This document shows, piece by piece, positions 1-9,136 of a stretch of DNA of 64,000 nucleotides. The stretch's first letter is position 1; every line of letters begins with the position of its first letter. The stretch comes from Rhodanobacter glycinis (GTDB taxonomy: Bacteria; Pseudomonadota; Gammaproteobacteria; Xanthomonadales; Rhodanobacteraceae): the NCBI RefSeq assembly GCF_900114325.1, contig NZ_FOSR01000004.1, positions 221,550-285,549 of the forward strand. The letters are read 5' to 3'. The notes below the pieces were generated by a model, which was given only the letters and a program-made list of their open reading frames with translations, searched no databases and had not been told where the DNA came from. Position numbers and translations under genes: made by a program.

Positions 1-1393
1 GTACCGCCAGCGCGACCGCGACGGCAGTGAGCTGGCCACGCTGCCGCCGATCTGGCACGGTCTGGTCAAGCACGAGCAGGTGGTGAACCACCGCACGTGG
101 AAGATCGACGAGGACGCCATCACCGGCTTGCCCAACGCGCCGTTCGCACTGGCTGCGCCCGATGGCACGCCGCTGCCGCATGGCGTGGTCACGCGTGATC
201 TGATCCACGCCTTTTACCAGAACCAGCAGCAGATCAACGGCGGCAAGAACGACGGCTTCGTGGCCTGGGGCGACAGCGGCGCACTGGTAATGGGCCACTA
301 CGCCGACAGCGCCAGCAACCTGCGCCTGTGGCGGCTGGCCGAGCAGTACACCTTGTGCGACAACTTCTTCATGGGCGCCTTTGGCGGCTCCTTCCTCAAC
401 CACCAGTACCTGGTCGCCGCCCAACCGCCCTACTACCCGCACGCCGACACCAGCCCGGCGAAGCTGCAGATCGCGCGCATCGAAGGCGACGACCCCACGG
501 GCCTGGTGCTGAAGCTCACGCCCGATTCTCCCGCCAGCGCCATGCAGGGCCGCGCCAAGCCGCTGGGACCCAACGCGCTCACGCCTGACTTCTGGGCGGT
601 GAACACCATGGGCCCACCCTACCAGCCGGCATGGACGAAAGACCCGGCCCATCCGCTGCTGGCCGATCCGAATGACTACGGCACCCTGCCACCGCAAGTA
701 CACGCGAACATCGGCGACCGGCTCAGCGCCGGCGGCGTGGACTGGGCCTGGTATGCCGGCGCATGGCAGATGGCGCTGGACGGCAACGGCGACCACGGCA
801 TCCGCGCCAGCTTCCCGGAAAGTCCCAACTTCCAGAACCACCACCAGCCGCTGAACTACTTCAAGAACCTCGCCCCCGGCACCGCCGCGCGTGGCGAACA
901 CCTGCGCGACGGCGGCACCGGCGAAACACCGAAAACCAACCGCCTGCTCGCTGCCATCGAAGCCGGCGAACTGCCCACGGTCACCTTCTACAAGCCGCAG
1001 GGCAACCTCAACATGCACGCCGGCTATTCCGACGTGGAAGCCGGCGATCGCCACATCACGCAGGTCGTCGCCGCGCTGCAGAAAAGCCCGCTATGGCAGC
1101 ACGCCATGGTGATCATCACCGTCGACGAAAACGGCGGCTGGTGGGATCACGTGGCCCCGCCCAAGGGCGACCGCTGGGGACCGGGCACGCGCATCCCCGC
1201 CCTGGTCGTCTCGCCACACGCGAAGAAGGGCCACGTCGAGCACACCATTTACGACACCGGTTCGATCCAGCGCTTCCTCAACCGCCGCTTCAACCTGGAA
1301 CCGCTGCCCGGCATCGTGATGCGCGACAAGGCGATGATCGCCGCCGGCGGCAAGGCCCCCGGCGACCTGACCGAAACATTGCAGTTCGGCTGA
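1..1393 (+). CDS. Acid phosphatase / phospholipase C-type phosphoesterase, 5'-truncated
   Basis: The reading frame is open from base 2, so the gene starts outside the window; about 463 codons are visible. The product belongs to the phosphoesterase family that includes AcpA-type acid phosphatases and bacterial phospholipases C, which hydrolyse phosphomonoesters or phospholipids, usually outside the cytoplasm. Family landmarks are an FGGSFLNHQY stretch near codon 125 and a C-terminal TVDENGGWWDHV metal-site motif followed by GTRIPALVVSP. The signal peptide and first metal-binding residues would lie upstream and cannot be checked. A GTG in frame at base 80 is a possible internal start, but the open upstream frame encodes plausible protein. 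An inverted GTAG repeat follows 20 bases after the stop. The family is clear; acid phosphatase versus phospholipase C is not settled. Confidence 0.85.
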   Translation, partial: YRQRDRDGSELATLPPIWHGLVKHEQVVNHRTWKIDEDAITGLPNAPFALAAPDGTPLPHGVVTRDLIHAFYQNQQQINGGKNDGFVAWGDSGALVMGHYADSASNLRLWRLAEQYTLCDNFFMGAFGGSFLNHQYLVAAQPPYYPHADTSPAKLQIARIEGDDPTGLVLKLTPDSPASAMQGRAKPLGPNALTPDFWAVNTMGPPYQPAWTKDPAHPLLADPNDYGTLPPQVHANIGDRLSAGGVDWAWYAGAWQMALDGNGDHGIRASFPESPNFQNHHQPLNYFKNLAPGTAARGEHLRDGGTGETPKTNRLLAAIEAGELPTVTFYKPQGNLNMHAGYSDVEAGDRHITQVVAALQKSPLWQHAMVIITVDENGGWWDHVAPPKGDRWGPGTRIPALVVSPHAKKGHVEHTIYDTGSIQRFLNRRFNLEPLPGIVMRDKAMIAAGGKAPGDLTETLQFG

Positions 1394-1413
1394 CCACCCG
1401 TCCATCAAAACCC

Positions 1414-1479
1414 GTAGGAGCGCACCCTGTGCGCGATGGCATCACGCCCAGAGCGTTCGCGCACAGGGTGCGCTCCTAC
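1414..1479. repeat. GTAG-type REP pair (BIME-like), copy A
   Basis: Two copies of GTAGGAGCGCACCCTGTGC face each other and form a long hairpin around a short centre. The same element recurs at 9775-9851 and 28226-28298. The GTAG head is the hallmark of REP elements mobilised by RAYT (REP-associated tyrosine) transposases, known as SMAG elements in Stenotrophomonas. No RAYT gene is present in this window. The element lies between the phosphatase and the iminopeptidase, both on the plus strand. Confidence 0.85.
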
Positions 1480-1498
1480 AAGAATCCGTGGAGTTCCC

Positions 1499-2452
1499 AT
1501 GCGCGAGCTGTACCCCGAGATCGAACCCTTTCGCACCCACCGCCTCGCCGTGAGCGACCGCCACACGCTCTACATCGAGGAATGCGGCAACCCGGCCGGC
1601 GTGCCGGTGGTGTTCCTGCATGGCGGGCCGGGCGCGGGCATATCGCCGAATTACCGGCGCTACTTCGATCCGGCGCGCTACCACATCGTGCTGTTCGACC
1701 AGCGTGGCGCGGGCCAGTCCACGCCCTTCGCCGACCTCACCGACAACACCACCGCGCACCTGGTCGCCGATATCGAGGCCATTCGCGAATTGGTGCAGGT
1801 CGAACGCTGGGTGGTGTTCGGTGGTTCGTGGGGATCGACGCTGGCGCTGGCCTACGCCGAGGCCCATCCCGAGCGCACACTCGGCCTGGTGTTGCGCGGC
1901 ATCTTCCTCGCCCGCGACGAAGAACTGCGCTGGTTCAACGAGATGGACGGCGGCGCGCAGTACATCTTCCCCGAACGCTGGGCACGCTTTCGCGATTTCA
2001 TCCCCGCAGCCGAACGCGACAACATGACCGAGGCGTACTGGCGCCGGCTCGATGGCGATGACGAGGCCACGCGGCTCGCCGCCGCACAGGCCTGGAGCGC
2101 CTACGAAGGCGGCAGCACCACGCTGGTCCACGATCCCGATGCCCCCGGCGACTTCGACGAGCCGCACCGGGCGGTGAGCCTGGCCCGGCTGGAAGCGCAC
2201 TACTTCCGCCACGGCATGTTCCTGCAGCCGGACCAGCTGCTGCGCGATGCGGGCAAGCTGCGCCACATTCCCACCACCATCGTGCACGGTCGCTACGACA
2301 TCATCTGCCCGGTGAAAACCGCGCTCGACCTGCACCGAGCCCTGCCCGAAGCGGAACTGCACATCGTGCTGGCCGGCCACAGCTCCGCCGATCCGGCGAT
2401 CGTCGACGCACTGGTGCAGGCCACCGACAAGCTGGCCGATCGGTACACCTGA
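1499..2452 (+). CDS. pip: Proline iminopeptidase
   Basis: This 317-residue alpha/beta hydrolase of peptidase family S33 removes N-terminal proline from peptides in the cytoplasm. Visible are the oxyanion motif HGGPG (41-45), the nucleophile elbow GGSWGS with Ser110, the acid Asp267 in HGRYD, and His294 in AGHSS. The conserved FDQRGAGQS block follows the first strand. Length and motif order fit the family. I chose the ATG at 1499 because the longer frame runs back through the upstream GTAG repeat and encodes no family sequence. The gene stands alone between two intergenic repeats. Confidence 0.95.
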   Translation: MRELYPEIEPFRTHRLAVSDRHTLYIEECGNPAGVPVVFLHGGPGAGISPNYRRYFDPARYHIVLFDQRGAGQSTPFADLTDNTTAHLVADIEAIRELVQVERWVVFGGSWGSTLALAYAEAHPERTLGLVLRGIFLARDEELRWFNEMDGGAQYIFPERWARFRDFIPAAERDNMTEAYWRRLDGDDEATRLAAAQAWSAYEGGSTTLVHDPDAPGDFDEPHRAVSLARLEAHYFRHGMFLQPDQLLRDAGKLRHIPTTIVHGRYDIICPVKTALDLHRALPEAELHIVLAGHSSADPAIVDALVQATDKLADRYT

Positions 2453-2468
2453 ACGCCCACCGCAGCTC

Positions 2469-2554
2469 GTAGGAACCCGCTCGCGGGCGATGCTTCTGTT
2501 CTGGCGCTCCCGCAAGCGGGAAGCAAAAACATCGCCCGCCAGCGGGCTCCTGCC
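2469..2554. repeat. GTAG-type palindromic repeat, variant
   Basis: This element starts GTAGGAACCCGCTCGCGGGC and ends with the inverted partner GCCCGCCAGCGGGCTCCTGC. It has the same architecture as the GTAG pairs elsewhere in the window but a different body sequence, so it is a second REP subfamily. The centre also holds a small CTCCCGCAAGCGGGAAG hairpin. It sits in the iminopeptidase-GST spacer. Confidence 0.7.
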
Positions 2555-2629
2555 TGTGCCGCGCAAAAAGCGGATGGCGCCCCGGTGAACGCACATCGAC
2601 ACTGCCCGCACCTAGCCGCGGAGTCCGCC

Positions 2630-3271
2630 ATGCTCACCCTGTTCGATTACCTGCCCTCGCAGAACGCATGGAAAGTGCGCCTGCTGCTCAACCATCTCGA
2701 CCGCCCGTACCGCACGGAATACGTAAGCATCTTCGAAGGCGAGGGACAGCACGCGGATTACCTGCGCATCAGCCCCACCGGCACGGTGCCGGCGATCTGT
2801 CTCGACGACGGCCGCACGCTGGCCGAATCGAACGCGATCCTCGCCTATCTCGCCGATGGCACGCCCTACCTGCCCGCCGATCCGTTCGGCCGCGCCAAGG
2901 TGCAGCAATGGCTGCACTTCGAGCAGGAGCGCGTGGAGTCGGTGATCGGTACGCTGCGCCACTGGACGCTTACCGGCAAACTGGCGCGCCGCGCGCCCGC
3001 ATTGGTCGAGATGAAACGCGCCGCCGCCGGGCGCACGCTGGCCATCCTCGAACGCGAGCTGGCTACCCGATCGTTCCTCGCCGGCGACCGCTACAGCATC
3101 GCCGACATGGCGGTGTTCGCCTACGGCAGTCGCGTCGAAGAGGCCGGACTTTCATTGACATCCTCTCCGCATGTCCGCGCATGGATCGCCCGGGTGCAAG
3201 CGCAGCCCGGCTTCCTCGCCGAGATGCATCCGTACAGCGAAGATCCGTTCAGCGGCAACGAGCTGCCCTGA
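2630..3271 (+). CDS. Glutathione S-transferase family protein
   Basis: The product has 213 residues and a GST fold: an N-terminal thioredoxin-like domain (about 1-80) with the cis-proline region TGTVPAICLDDG and the glutathione-binding ESNAILAYL motif, then an all-helical C-terminal domain with SIADMAVFAYGSRVEEAG. Such enzymes conjugate or reduce electrophiles with glutathione in the cytoplasm; the substrate cannot be told from sequence. The ATG at 2630 begins directly at the first beta strand (MLTLFDY); the longer upstream frame adds 15 unrelated residues. No operon partner is visible, since repeats flank it on both sides. Confidence 0.9.
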   Translation: MLTLFDYLPSQNAWKVRLLLNHLDRPYRTEYVSIFEGEGQHADYLRISPTGTVPAICLDDGRTLAESNAILAYLADGTPYLPADPFGRAKVQQWLHFEQERVESVIGTLRHWTLTGKLARRAPALVEMKRAAAGRTLAILERELATRSFLAGDRYSIADMAVFAYGSRVEEAGLSLTSSPHVRAWIARVQAQPGFLAEMHPYSEDPFSGNELP

Positions 3272-3290
3272 GGGAAACTCCGATTTTGCT

Positions 3291-3657
3291 CGTCATCCCG
3301 GCGAAAGCTCACTGCTGTCCGGAATAATTTCGAATACCCGCAGTCGTGCGGTGGCATATGCCGAAATCGGTTTTTGCCCGTCATTCCGGCGAAGGCCGGA
3401 ATCCAGTGACTGTGTGGCTTGAGCAAGCGTGGTCGTCACTGGATCCCGGCCTTCGCCGGGATGACGAGCACGATAGGTCATCGCCAGCCGATGTGGAGTC
3501 ACCTCTTTGCCGCATCCCGGGCAAACATCGCCACGCCTTCGTTTCTCGGAGCCATGCCCGGGTTATTCCGGACAGCAGTGGGCGAAAGCTGGGATCCAGT
3601 GCCTGTATCTCCTCGAAAGCAAAGGCACTGGATTCCGGCTTTCGCCGGAATGACGAG
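3291..3657. repeat. Mosaic of GTCATTCCGGCGAAGGCC-type inverted repeats
   Basis: This covers most of a 440-base gene-free stretch between the GST and the AsmA-like gene. Three overlapping units are seen. One is a clean inverted pair at 3379-3466 whose arms read CGTCATTCCGGCGAAGGCC and its complement. A second is a pair at about 3583-3656 with one eroded arm. The third is an outer inverted repeat, in which ACTGCTGTCCGGAATAA near 3310 is matched by its complement at 3562-3578. The layout suggests one repeat inserted inside another. The core resembles the widespread intergenic repeat of beta- and gammaproteobacteria that runs into AATCCAGTG. No gene or promoter is evident. Confidence 0.8.
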
Positions 3658-3711
3658 CAGAAAGCCGGTTATTCAGACCTTCCTGAGCGTGGATGGCGCC
3701 GCAGCGCGCGA

Positions 3712-5901
3712 TCAAGGCGTGGCCGTGGCCTGCGGCGGAATCAGGTCGGGCTGCGATTGATACCACTCGCGTGCATGCAGCAGGTGGAAATGGCGCTTGC
3801 CGTCGGCCAGTGCCACGCCCAGGCCGAAGATGCCCCAGCGCGCGTAGAGGTCGCCGGCCGGCTGGCCGTCACGAATACGCAGATGCGCGAACAGGTCGAT
3901 GCGCTTGTTGTGGGCCACCAGGTGGTCGAGCACAAAGTCGCCCTTCTGCACTTCCACCTGCGCCGTGGCGGTGGCCTGGCCGGAGTCGATCACGCTGGCG
4001 ATCCATTTCGGGAACGCGCTGCGATCGGCGTACAGCGACAGCAGCAGGCTGGCATCCTTCATGGTCATGCCCACGCTGCCGCGCAGGCGCATCGGTCGCT
4101 TCCAGTCCAGTTGCCCCTGCTTGACGGTGAAGCGCCCCCACCACGGCGGGTCGCTTCGGCCCTCGACGCGCACGCCGTTCAGGCCCAGCGTGAACTCGTC
4201 CAGGTCGTAACTATGCCCATCGCCCCGCTGCGCCAGCGCCAGGTCGGTGTTCATGTCGATCTGGCCGCTCAGGCGCGACACGCCCAGCGCCAACCGCGCG
4301 TCCTGGCTGCGCATCCTGAGCTTGCCGTTGCTGATGTCGCCATGGCCATTCACGTGCAGATCCGCATCCAGCGTGCCGCTGCCGCCGAGGAATTCCAGAC
4401 TCTTGCCGGGCAGGTAATGGTTGTAGGCGCGCAGGTCGGGCACCTTCGCATCGGCAAAGCGCAGGTGCGCATCCAGCGTGTCGCGCTGCCGGGTCAGGTC
4501 GATCGCGGACTGCGTGGTCACCTTCAGCTTGCGGCCGCGCAGATAGACCTGGGCCGCCGACGTCGCCGGCATTACCGTGAAGCGGTCGACGTCCAGCACC
4601 GTCTCGATGTGCGCGGCTTGGCCGTTGCCGGCAACCTCGGCATGCGCATGGGCATCGCCGGCGAACACGTTGTCGAGCACATGGGCGCGCAAGGCCACGT
4701 GTGGTATGTCGAGCGTGCTGCCAGGGGCGACGCGGCCCGCGTCGAGTTTCAGCGCGGCGTCGATATCGCCGGCGCCATCCAGGTGCAGCCACGGCTTCGA
4801 GGCGAGCAACGGGGCCAGCCATTGCAGCGAGGCGAAGTGCCAGCGCGCCTCGACATTCCCGGAAAACCGGCGCAACTGCGCAGCATAGGGAGGGCCGGGA
4901 ATCACTTCACGGCCGGCTACGCGCAAATTCGCCTGGAGCTGGTTCTTCGTCCCGCGGGCATCCGCGCCGACAGGCGGCGGTACCCGCACGTGCACGTTCA
5001 TCCGCTGTGGCTGCACGTCCAGGTCGAACTGCCCGCGTCGGCGCTGCTGGGTGCCGTCGGCGTCGGTGATCGCCACCGGCGCGTTCCATTGCAAGGTTCC
5101 GCCGGGCAGCAGGCTGCCACCGTCGAAACCGAGGTCGGCACTCACATGGCCCGCCAGCGTCGACGTGTCCAGGGCCTTCGTGCCCTTGGGGCTCGCCCCC
5201 AGTGCCAGTGCCATCGTGGCCGACTCGATCGTCAGGTGGCCATGCGCTCGCGCGGCCTTGCGCCAGCCCGGCGGATGTTCATGGGTAAACGCATCGAAGG
5301 CGAAGCGTATCGAGAATTTCGCGTCATGCAGCAACGGCCAGTGGCCATAGTCCAGCCGCGCCGCGGGCATCTCGATGTGCGAAGGAAAGACTTGTGTCGC
5401 GCCCCCGCGCAACTGGTGGGTGAAGCCGGCTTCGCCCGAGCCATCGCCATCGAGCACCAGCCGCCCCCAGCGGATTTGCCGCAAGGACGAGGTATGCACG
5501 CCTTCCGCCGTGATGCGCCAGGCATCGCTGCGAAACGGCGGCGGCTGGTGATCGACCGGGGTCGGTTGCACATCGATGCTGATGTCGGCCACGCGTACCG
5601 AGACAAAGCGCAGCTCGCGCTGCAACAGTGGCCAGACCGCGATGCGCCCGCCGGCCGATGTGCCGTGCGCACTCCACAACAGGCGATGCACGTGGCCGCT
5701 GAGGGTAAGGTCGTGCACATGCAGTTGACCCGGCCATGCCGTCCAGGCCCACGCCCACTGCGCCTTGAATGCTTCCGGCTTGCGATTGACCTGCCCCAGC
5801 GCCGCCGTGTTGAGAAACACGTTGCCGGCGACCAGATACAGCACGTAGAGCACGCCGAACAGCCACAGCAGGCGCCGCAGGCTGGGGGGGAGGTTACGCA
5901 T
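3712..5901 (-). CDS. Large AsmA/DUF748-like membrane-anchored protein
   Basis: The protein has 729 residues from the chosen ATG (743 if translation starts at 5943). It has one N-terminal transmembrane helix (about 11-30, rich in Leu/Val/Tyr) followed by roughly 690 beta-rich residues with no cysteine-rich or catalytic motif. Repeated strand patterns such as LDADLHVNGHGD and LSGQIDMNTDL are typical of AsmA/TamB/YdbH-like proteins, which form periplasmic bridge-like beta structures linked to phospholipid transport. The start at 5901 places the hydrophobic segment at the usual distance. No ribosome site is convincing at either candidate start. It is divergent from the M1 peptidase gene with about 140 bases between. 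The family call is by overall character only. Confidence 0.6.
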   Translation of the reverse strand: MRNLPPSLRRLLWLFGVLYVLYLVAGNVFLNTAALGQVNRKPEAFKAQWAWAWTAWPGQLHVHDLTLSGHVHRLLWSAHGTSAGGRIAVWPLLQRELRFVSVRVADISIDVQPTPVDHQPPPFRSDAWRITAEGVHTSSLRQIRWGRLVLDGDGSGEAGFTHQLRGGATQVFPSHIEMPAARLDYGHWPLLHDAKFSIRFAFDAFTHEHPPGWRKAARAHGHLTIESATMALALGASPKGTKALDTSTLAGHVSADLGFDGGSLLPGGTLQWNAPVAITDADGTQQRRRGQFDLDVQPQRMNVHVRVPPPVGADARGTKNQLQANLRVAGREVIPGPPYAAQLRRFSGNVEARWHFASLQWLAPLLASKPWLHLDGAGDIDAALKLDAGRVAPGSTLDIPHVALRAHVLDNVFAGDAHAHAEVAGNGQAAHIETVLDVDRFTVMPATSAAQVYLRGRKLKVTTQSAIDLTRQRDTLDAHLRFADAKVPDLRAYNHYLPGKSLEFLGGSGTLDADLHVNGHGDISNGKLRMRSQDARLALGVSRLSGQIDMNTDLALAQRGDGHSYDLDEFTLGLNGVRVEGRSDPPWWGRFTVKQGQLDWKRPMRLRGSVGMTMKDASLLLSLYADRSAFPKWIASVIDSGQATATAQVEVQKGDFVLDHLVAHNKRIDLFAHLRIRDGQPAGDLYARWGIFGLGVALADGKRHFHLLHAREWYQSQPDLIPPQATATP

Positions 5902-6044
5902 GCGGGGCCGGTTCACGAGGGTCACGGCCCAGCATGGCGGCATCCGCGTGATAACTCGGTGCAGCCGCCTCCACGGCTTTCGCCACAGGCCGGCGTGGTG
6001 GCGGCGATGGCATACTCGGCGTTTTCCGGTCCGAGAGTGTCTTC

Positions 6045-7910
6045 ATGCGACTCCTTCCTGCCCTCGCCTTCGGTACGCTGATGCTGCCGCTGGCGGCCCA
6101 AGCCAACGAACCGCATTCCTACGCGCAGCCCGATCAGGTGGTGGTGACCCATCTCGACCTGAACCTGAAGGTCGATTTCCCGCACCGCCAGCTCGATGGC
6201 CAAGCCACGCTGACGCTGGACTGGAAGAACCCGAAAGCCACCACGCTGGTGCTGGATACGCGCGACCTGAAGATCGCCAGCATCGAGGCCGTGGATGCGA
6301 AGGGCAAGACCCGCGCACTGACCTACGTATTGGCGCCCGCCGACAAGCAGCTCGGCAGCAAGCTCACCATCCAGACGCCGAAGCGACCGCACGAAGTGCG
6401 CATCGCCTACGTCACCTCGCCCGACGCCTCGGGCCTGCAGTGGCTACCGCCCGCGCAGACGGCGGACAAGAAGCAGCCCTTCATGTTCTCGCAGTCCGAG
6501 TCGATCCACGCGCGCTCGTGGGTGCCGCTGCAGGATTCGCCGGCGATCCGCTTCACCTGGGACGCCCACGTCACCGCACCGAAAAACCTGCGCGTGCTGA
6601 TGAGCGCGCCGAACAACCCGCAGCATCCGCTCGACGGCACGTTCGACTTCAAGCAGACGCATCCGGTGCCGTCCTATCTGCTAGCGATCGCCGCCGGCGA
6701 CATCGACGTGAAGGAAACCGGCCCGCGTTCGGCGGTGTACGCCGAACCGTCGGTGGTCGGCAAGGCCGCGCACGAGTTCGAAGACACCGAGAAGATGATC
6801 GCCACCGCCGAGAAGCTGTACGGCCCGTACCGCTGGGGCCGCTACGACATCCTCGTGCTGCCGCCATCGTTCCCCTACGGCGGCATGGAAAACCCGAACA
6901 TGACCTTCGCCACGCCGACCGTGCTGGTGGGCGACAAGAGCCTGGTCTCGCTGGTGGCGCACGAGCTGGCGCACTCGTGGTCGGGCAACCTGGTGACCGC
7001 CGCCAGCTGGCGCGACATCTGGCTCAACGAAGGCATCACCACCTACGTGCAGGGCCGCATTACCGAAGCGCTGTACGGCAAGCGCCAGGCCGACGAGGAA
7101 ACCCTGCTGTCGATCCACGCACTGCAGAAATCCATCGGCTCGATGTCCGCCAACTCGCAGCGGCTGGCGCCCCAGCCGCGTGACATCAGCGCCGACGATT
7201 CGCTGTCCGACGTGGCCTATGACAAGGGTTCGTGGTTCATGCGCACGCTGGAGCAGAAGTTCGGCCGCAAGGACTTCGACACTTACCTGAAGAGCTACTT
7301 CAACCACTTCGCGTGGCACAGCATCACCACCGAACAGATGCTGGCCTTCCTCAAGCCCAACCTGATCGACAAGTACCCGGGCAAGATGCGCTGGGCCGAA
7401 GTGAAGGACTGGGTCTACGGCACCGGCATTCCGAAGGACGCGCCGATTCCGGACTCGCCGCGCTTCGACGCGATCGACAAGGAACGCACGGCCTTTCTCG
7501 CCGGTACCCTGCCCGCCACCAAACTCGACGCGAAGAGCTGGAACACCCAGGAATGGATGTACTTCCTGGACCGCCTGCCCGACGCGCCGCCGCTGGCGAA
7601 GATGCAGCAGCTTGATGCTGCCTGGCACCTCACCGGCACGCCGAACGCCGAGATCGGCATGCGCTGGTACAGCCATGCCATCGCCGCGGGCGACAAGGCC
7701 GCGTGGCCGGCCGCCGCCGAACACATGACCCGTATCGGCCGGCTCTATCTGACCATGCCGCTGTACGCCGCCTTCGCCAAGACCCCGGACGGCCTGGCCT
7801 ACGCCGAGCAGGTCTACGCCAAGGCCAAGGCCGGTTATCACCCGCTGACCCAGCAGGCGGTGGAAGCACTGTTTGCCAAAGCAAAGGCCAAGCAGTCCGG
7901 CGCAAAATAA
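6045..7910 (+). CDS. M1 family zinc aminopeptidase (leukotriene A4 hydrolase-like), secreted
   Basis: The product has 621 residues with a cleavable signal peptide (charged MRLL, hydrophobic core, cleavage near LAAQANE). It carries the M1 signature: the exopeptidase motif GGMEN at 279-283, the zinc site HELAH at 306-310 and the third ligand Glu329 in WLNEG. The C-terminal helical region ending near 615 resembles the leukotriene A4 hydrolase/aminopeptidase B branch. It would trim N-terminal residues from peptides in the periplasm. A strong terminator hairpin follows its stop at once, so it is transcribed apart from the downstream hydrolase unless read-through occurs. Confidence 0.93.
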   Translation: MRLLPALAFGTLMLPLAAQANEPHSYAQPDQVVVTHLDLNLKVDFPHRQLDGQATLTLDWKNPKATTLVLDTRDLKIASIEAVDAKGKTRALTYVLAPADKQLGSKLTIQTPKRPHEVRIAYVTSPDASGLQWLPPAQTADKKQPFMFSQSESIHARSWVPLQDSPAIRFTWDAHVTAPKNLRVLMSAPNNPQHPLDGTFDFKQTHPVPSYLLAIAAGDIDVKETGPRSAVYAEPSVVGKAAHEFEDTEKMIATAEKLYGPYRWGRYDILVLPPSFPYGGMENPNMTFATPTVLVGDKSLVSLVAHELAHSWSGNLVTAASWRDIWLNEGITTYVQGRITEALYGKRQADEETLLSIHALQKSIGSMSANSQRLAPQPRDISADDSLSDVAYDKGSWFMRTLEQKFGRKDFDTYLKSYFNHFAWHSITTEQMLAFLKPNLIDKYPGKMRWAEVKDWVYGTGIPKDAPIPDSPRFDAIDKERTAFLAGTLPATKLDAKSWNTQEWMYFLDRLPDAPPLAKMQQLDAAWHLTGTPNAEIGMRWYSHAIAAGDKAAWPAAAEHMTRIGRLYLTMPLYAAFAKTPDGLAYAEQVYAKAKAGYHPLTQQAVEALFAKAKAKQSGAK

Positions 7911-7917
7911 CGGTCTT

Positions 7918-7950
7918 CTCCTCCCCCTGCTGGCAGGGGGAGGAGTTTTT
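7918..7950 (+). terminator. Rho-independent terminator after the M1 peptidase
   Basis: A perfect 12-bp stem (CTCCTCCCCCTG paired with CAGGGGGAGGAG) with a 4-base CTGG loop is followed by TTTTT. It begins 8 bases after the peptidase stop codon. Confidence 0.85.
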
Positions 7951-7977
7951 GCCACGCCACTGATCTGGAACACGTTT

Positions 7978-8964
7978 ATGCCCGCCACCAACCCATCCGC
8001 CCCTCCGCTCTGGAAACGCCTGCTGTTCCGGCGCCTGAAATTCCTCGCCGTGGTGGCGGTGCTGCTGGCAGTGGTGCTGGGCGGCAGCTACCTGTTCGCG
8101 CCGCAGTGGCTGATGCGCGCAGACGTGGCGCGCAAGGCGATGGCCGCGCACCTGGAGAAGAAATCGATCCAGGCCGGCGACACGCGCTGGGTGTATTACG
8201 AGGGCGGCGAAGGGCCGACCATCGTGCTGCTGCACGGCTTCGATTCGCGCAAGGAAGTGTGGCTGCCGGTGGCGAAACTGCTGACGCCGCATTTCCACGT
8301 GGTGATTCCCGACCTGCCCGGCTGGGGCGAGTCCTCGCAGGTGGCCGGCGGCAATTACGACATCGATGCGCAGGCCGCGCGGCTGCAGGATTTCATGCAG
8401 GCGCTGGGGCTGGGCAAGGTGCTGCTGGTCGGCCATTCGATGGGCGGCGCGATTGCCGGGGTGTACGCCGCCGAGCACCCCGAGCACGTGGGCGAACTGG
8501 CCCTGCTCGACAGCTTCGGCCTGAAGTTCAAGGAAAATGCCTTCGCCAAGGCCGCGCTGGCCGGCAAGGATCCCTTCCTCTACAACGACCGCGCCGGTTT
8601 CGAGCGCGTGCTGGCGCTGGCGTTCGACAAGCCGCCGCATCTGCCCGGCCGCTTCGTCGACGTGCTGGTGAAGTGGAACGTGGAGCACCGGGCCTTCATC
8701 GAACGCACCTTCGATGCGCTGCGCCAGCCGTCGCAGGTGCTGTCGGTGCAGAACCGGCTGGGGCAGCTGGACATGCCGGTGCTGGGCCTGTGGTGCCATG
8801 ACGACCGCATCATCGACATCTCCGCGATGGATTCCCTGCGCAACGGCCTCACCCATGCCGCGGCAATCAGCGCCACCACGCTGAACGGCTGCGGCCACAT
8901 GCCGATGCTGGAGAAGCCGGAGGCGACCGCGCAGGTGCTTACCGCGTTCGCGCTTTCGCATTGA
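7978..8964 (+). CDS. Membrane-anchored alpha/beta hydrolase (lipase-like)
   Basis: The protein has 328 residues with an N-terminal transmembrane helix (about 21-40) and a periplasmic-type alpha/beta hydrolase domain. The oxyanion HGF lies at 86-88, the nucleophile elbow GHSMGG has Ser154, an acid is likely in WCHDDRII, and the catalytic His is in NGCGHMPMLEKP near the C-terminus. It resembles lipases and esterases of the MhpC-like branch; the substrate is unknown. The start at 7978 follows the terminator of the previous gene; the longer frame reads through that hairpin and was discarded. Confidence 0.85.
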   Translation: MPATNPSAPPLWKRLLFRRLKFLAVVAVLLAVVLGGSYLFAPQWLMRADVARKAMAAHLEKKSIQAGDTRWVYYEGGEGPTIVLLHGFDSRKEVWLPVAKLLTPHFHVVIPDLPGWGESSQVAGGNYDIDAQAARLQDFMQALGLGKVLLVGHSMGGAIAGVYAAEHPEHVGELALLDSFGLKFKENAFAKAALAGKDPFLYNDRAGFERVLALAFDKPPHLPGRFVDVLVKWNVEHRAFIERTFDALRQPSQVLSVQNRLGQLDMPVLGLWCHDDRIIDISAMDSLRNGLTHAAAISATTLNGCGHMPMLEKPEATAQVLTAFALSH

Positions 8965-9136
8965 GTCGACGGAAGCCGTGATATTCTGACCACCGCAGAC
9001 GCGGGCGGTGGAAGCCCGGTCATGCGGGAGTCAGCCACCCGCAGTGCATCATGGCGGTTTCAGGGACGACGGCACCGAGGGCATCCACGCACGATCCCGA
9101 CGGTTGGCGCGCTTCAGAGGCGATAAAGACGGGACT

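Noticed and set aside
3346-6081. A 911-codon open frame on the plus strand opposite the AsmA-like gene
   Set aside because: Its product is His/Arg/Gln-rich without domains, and it is the shadow of the better-supported minus-strand gene; high-GC DNA gives many such antisense frames.
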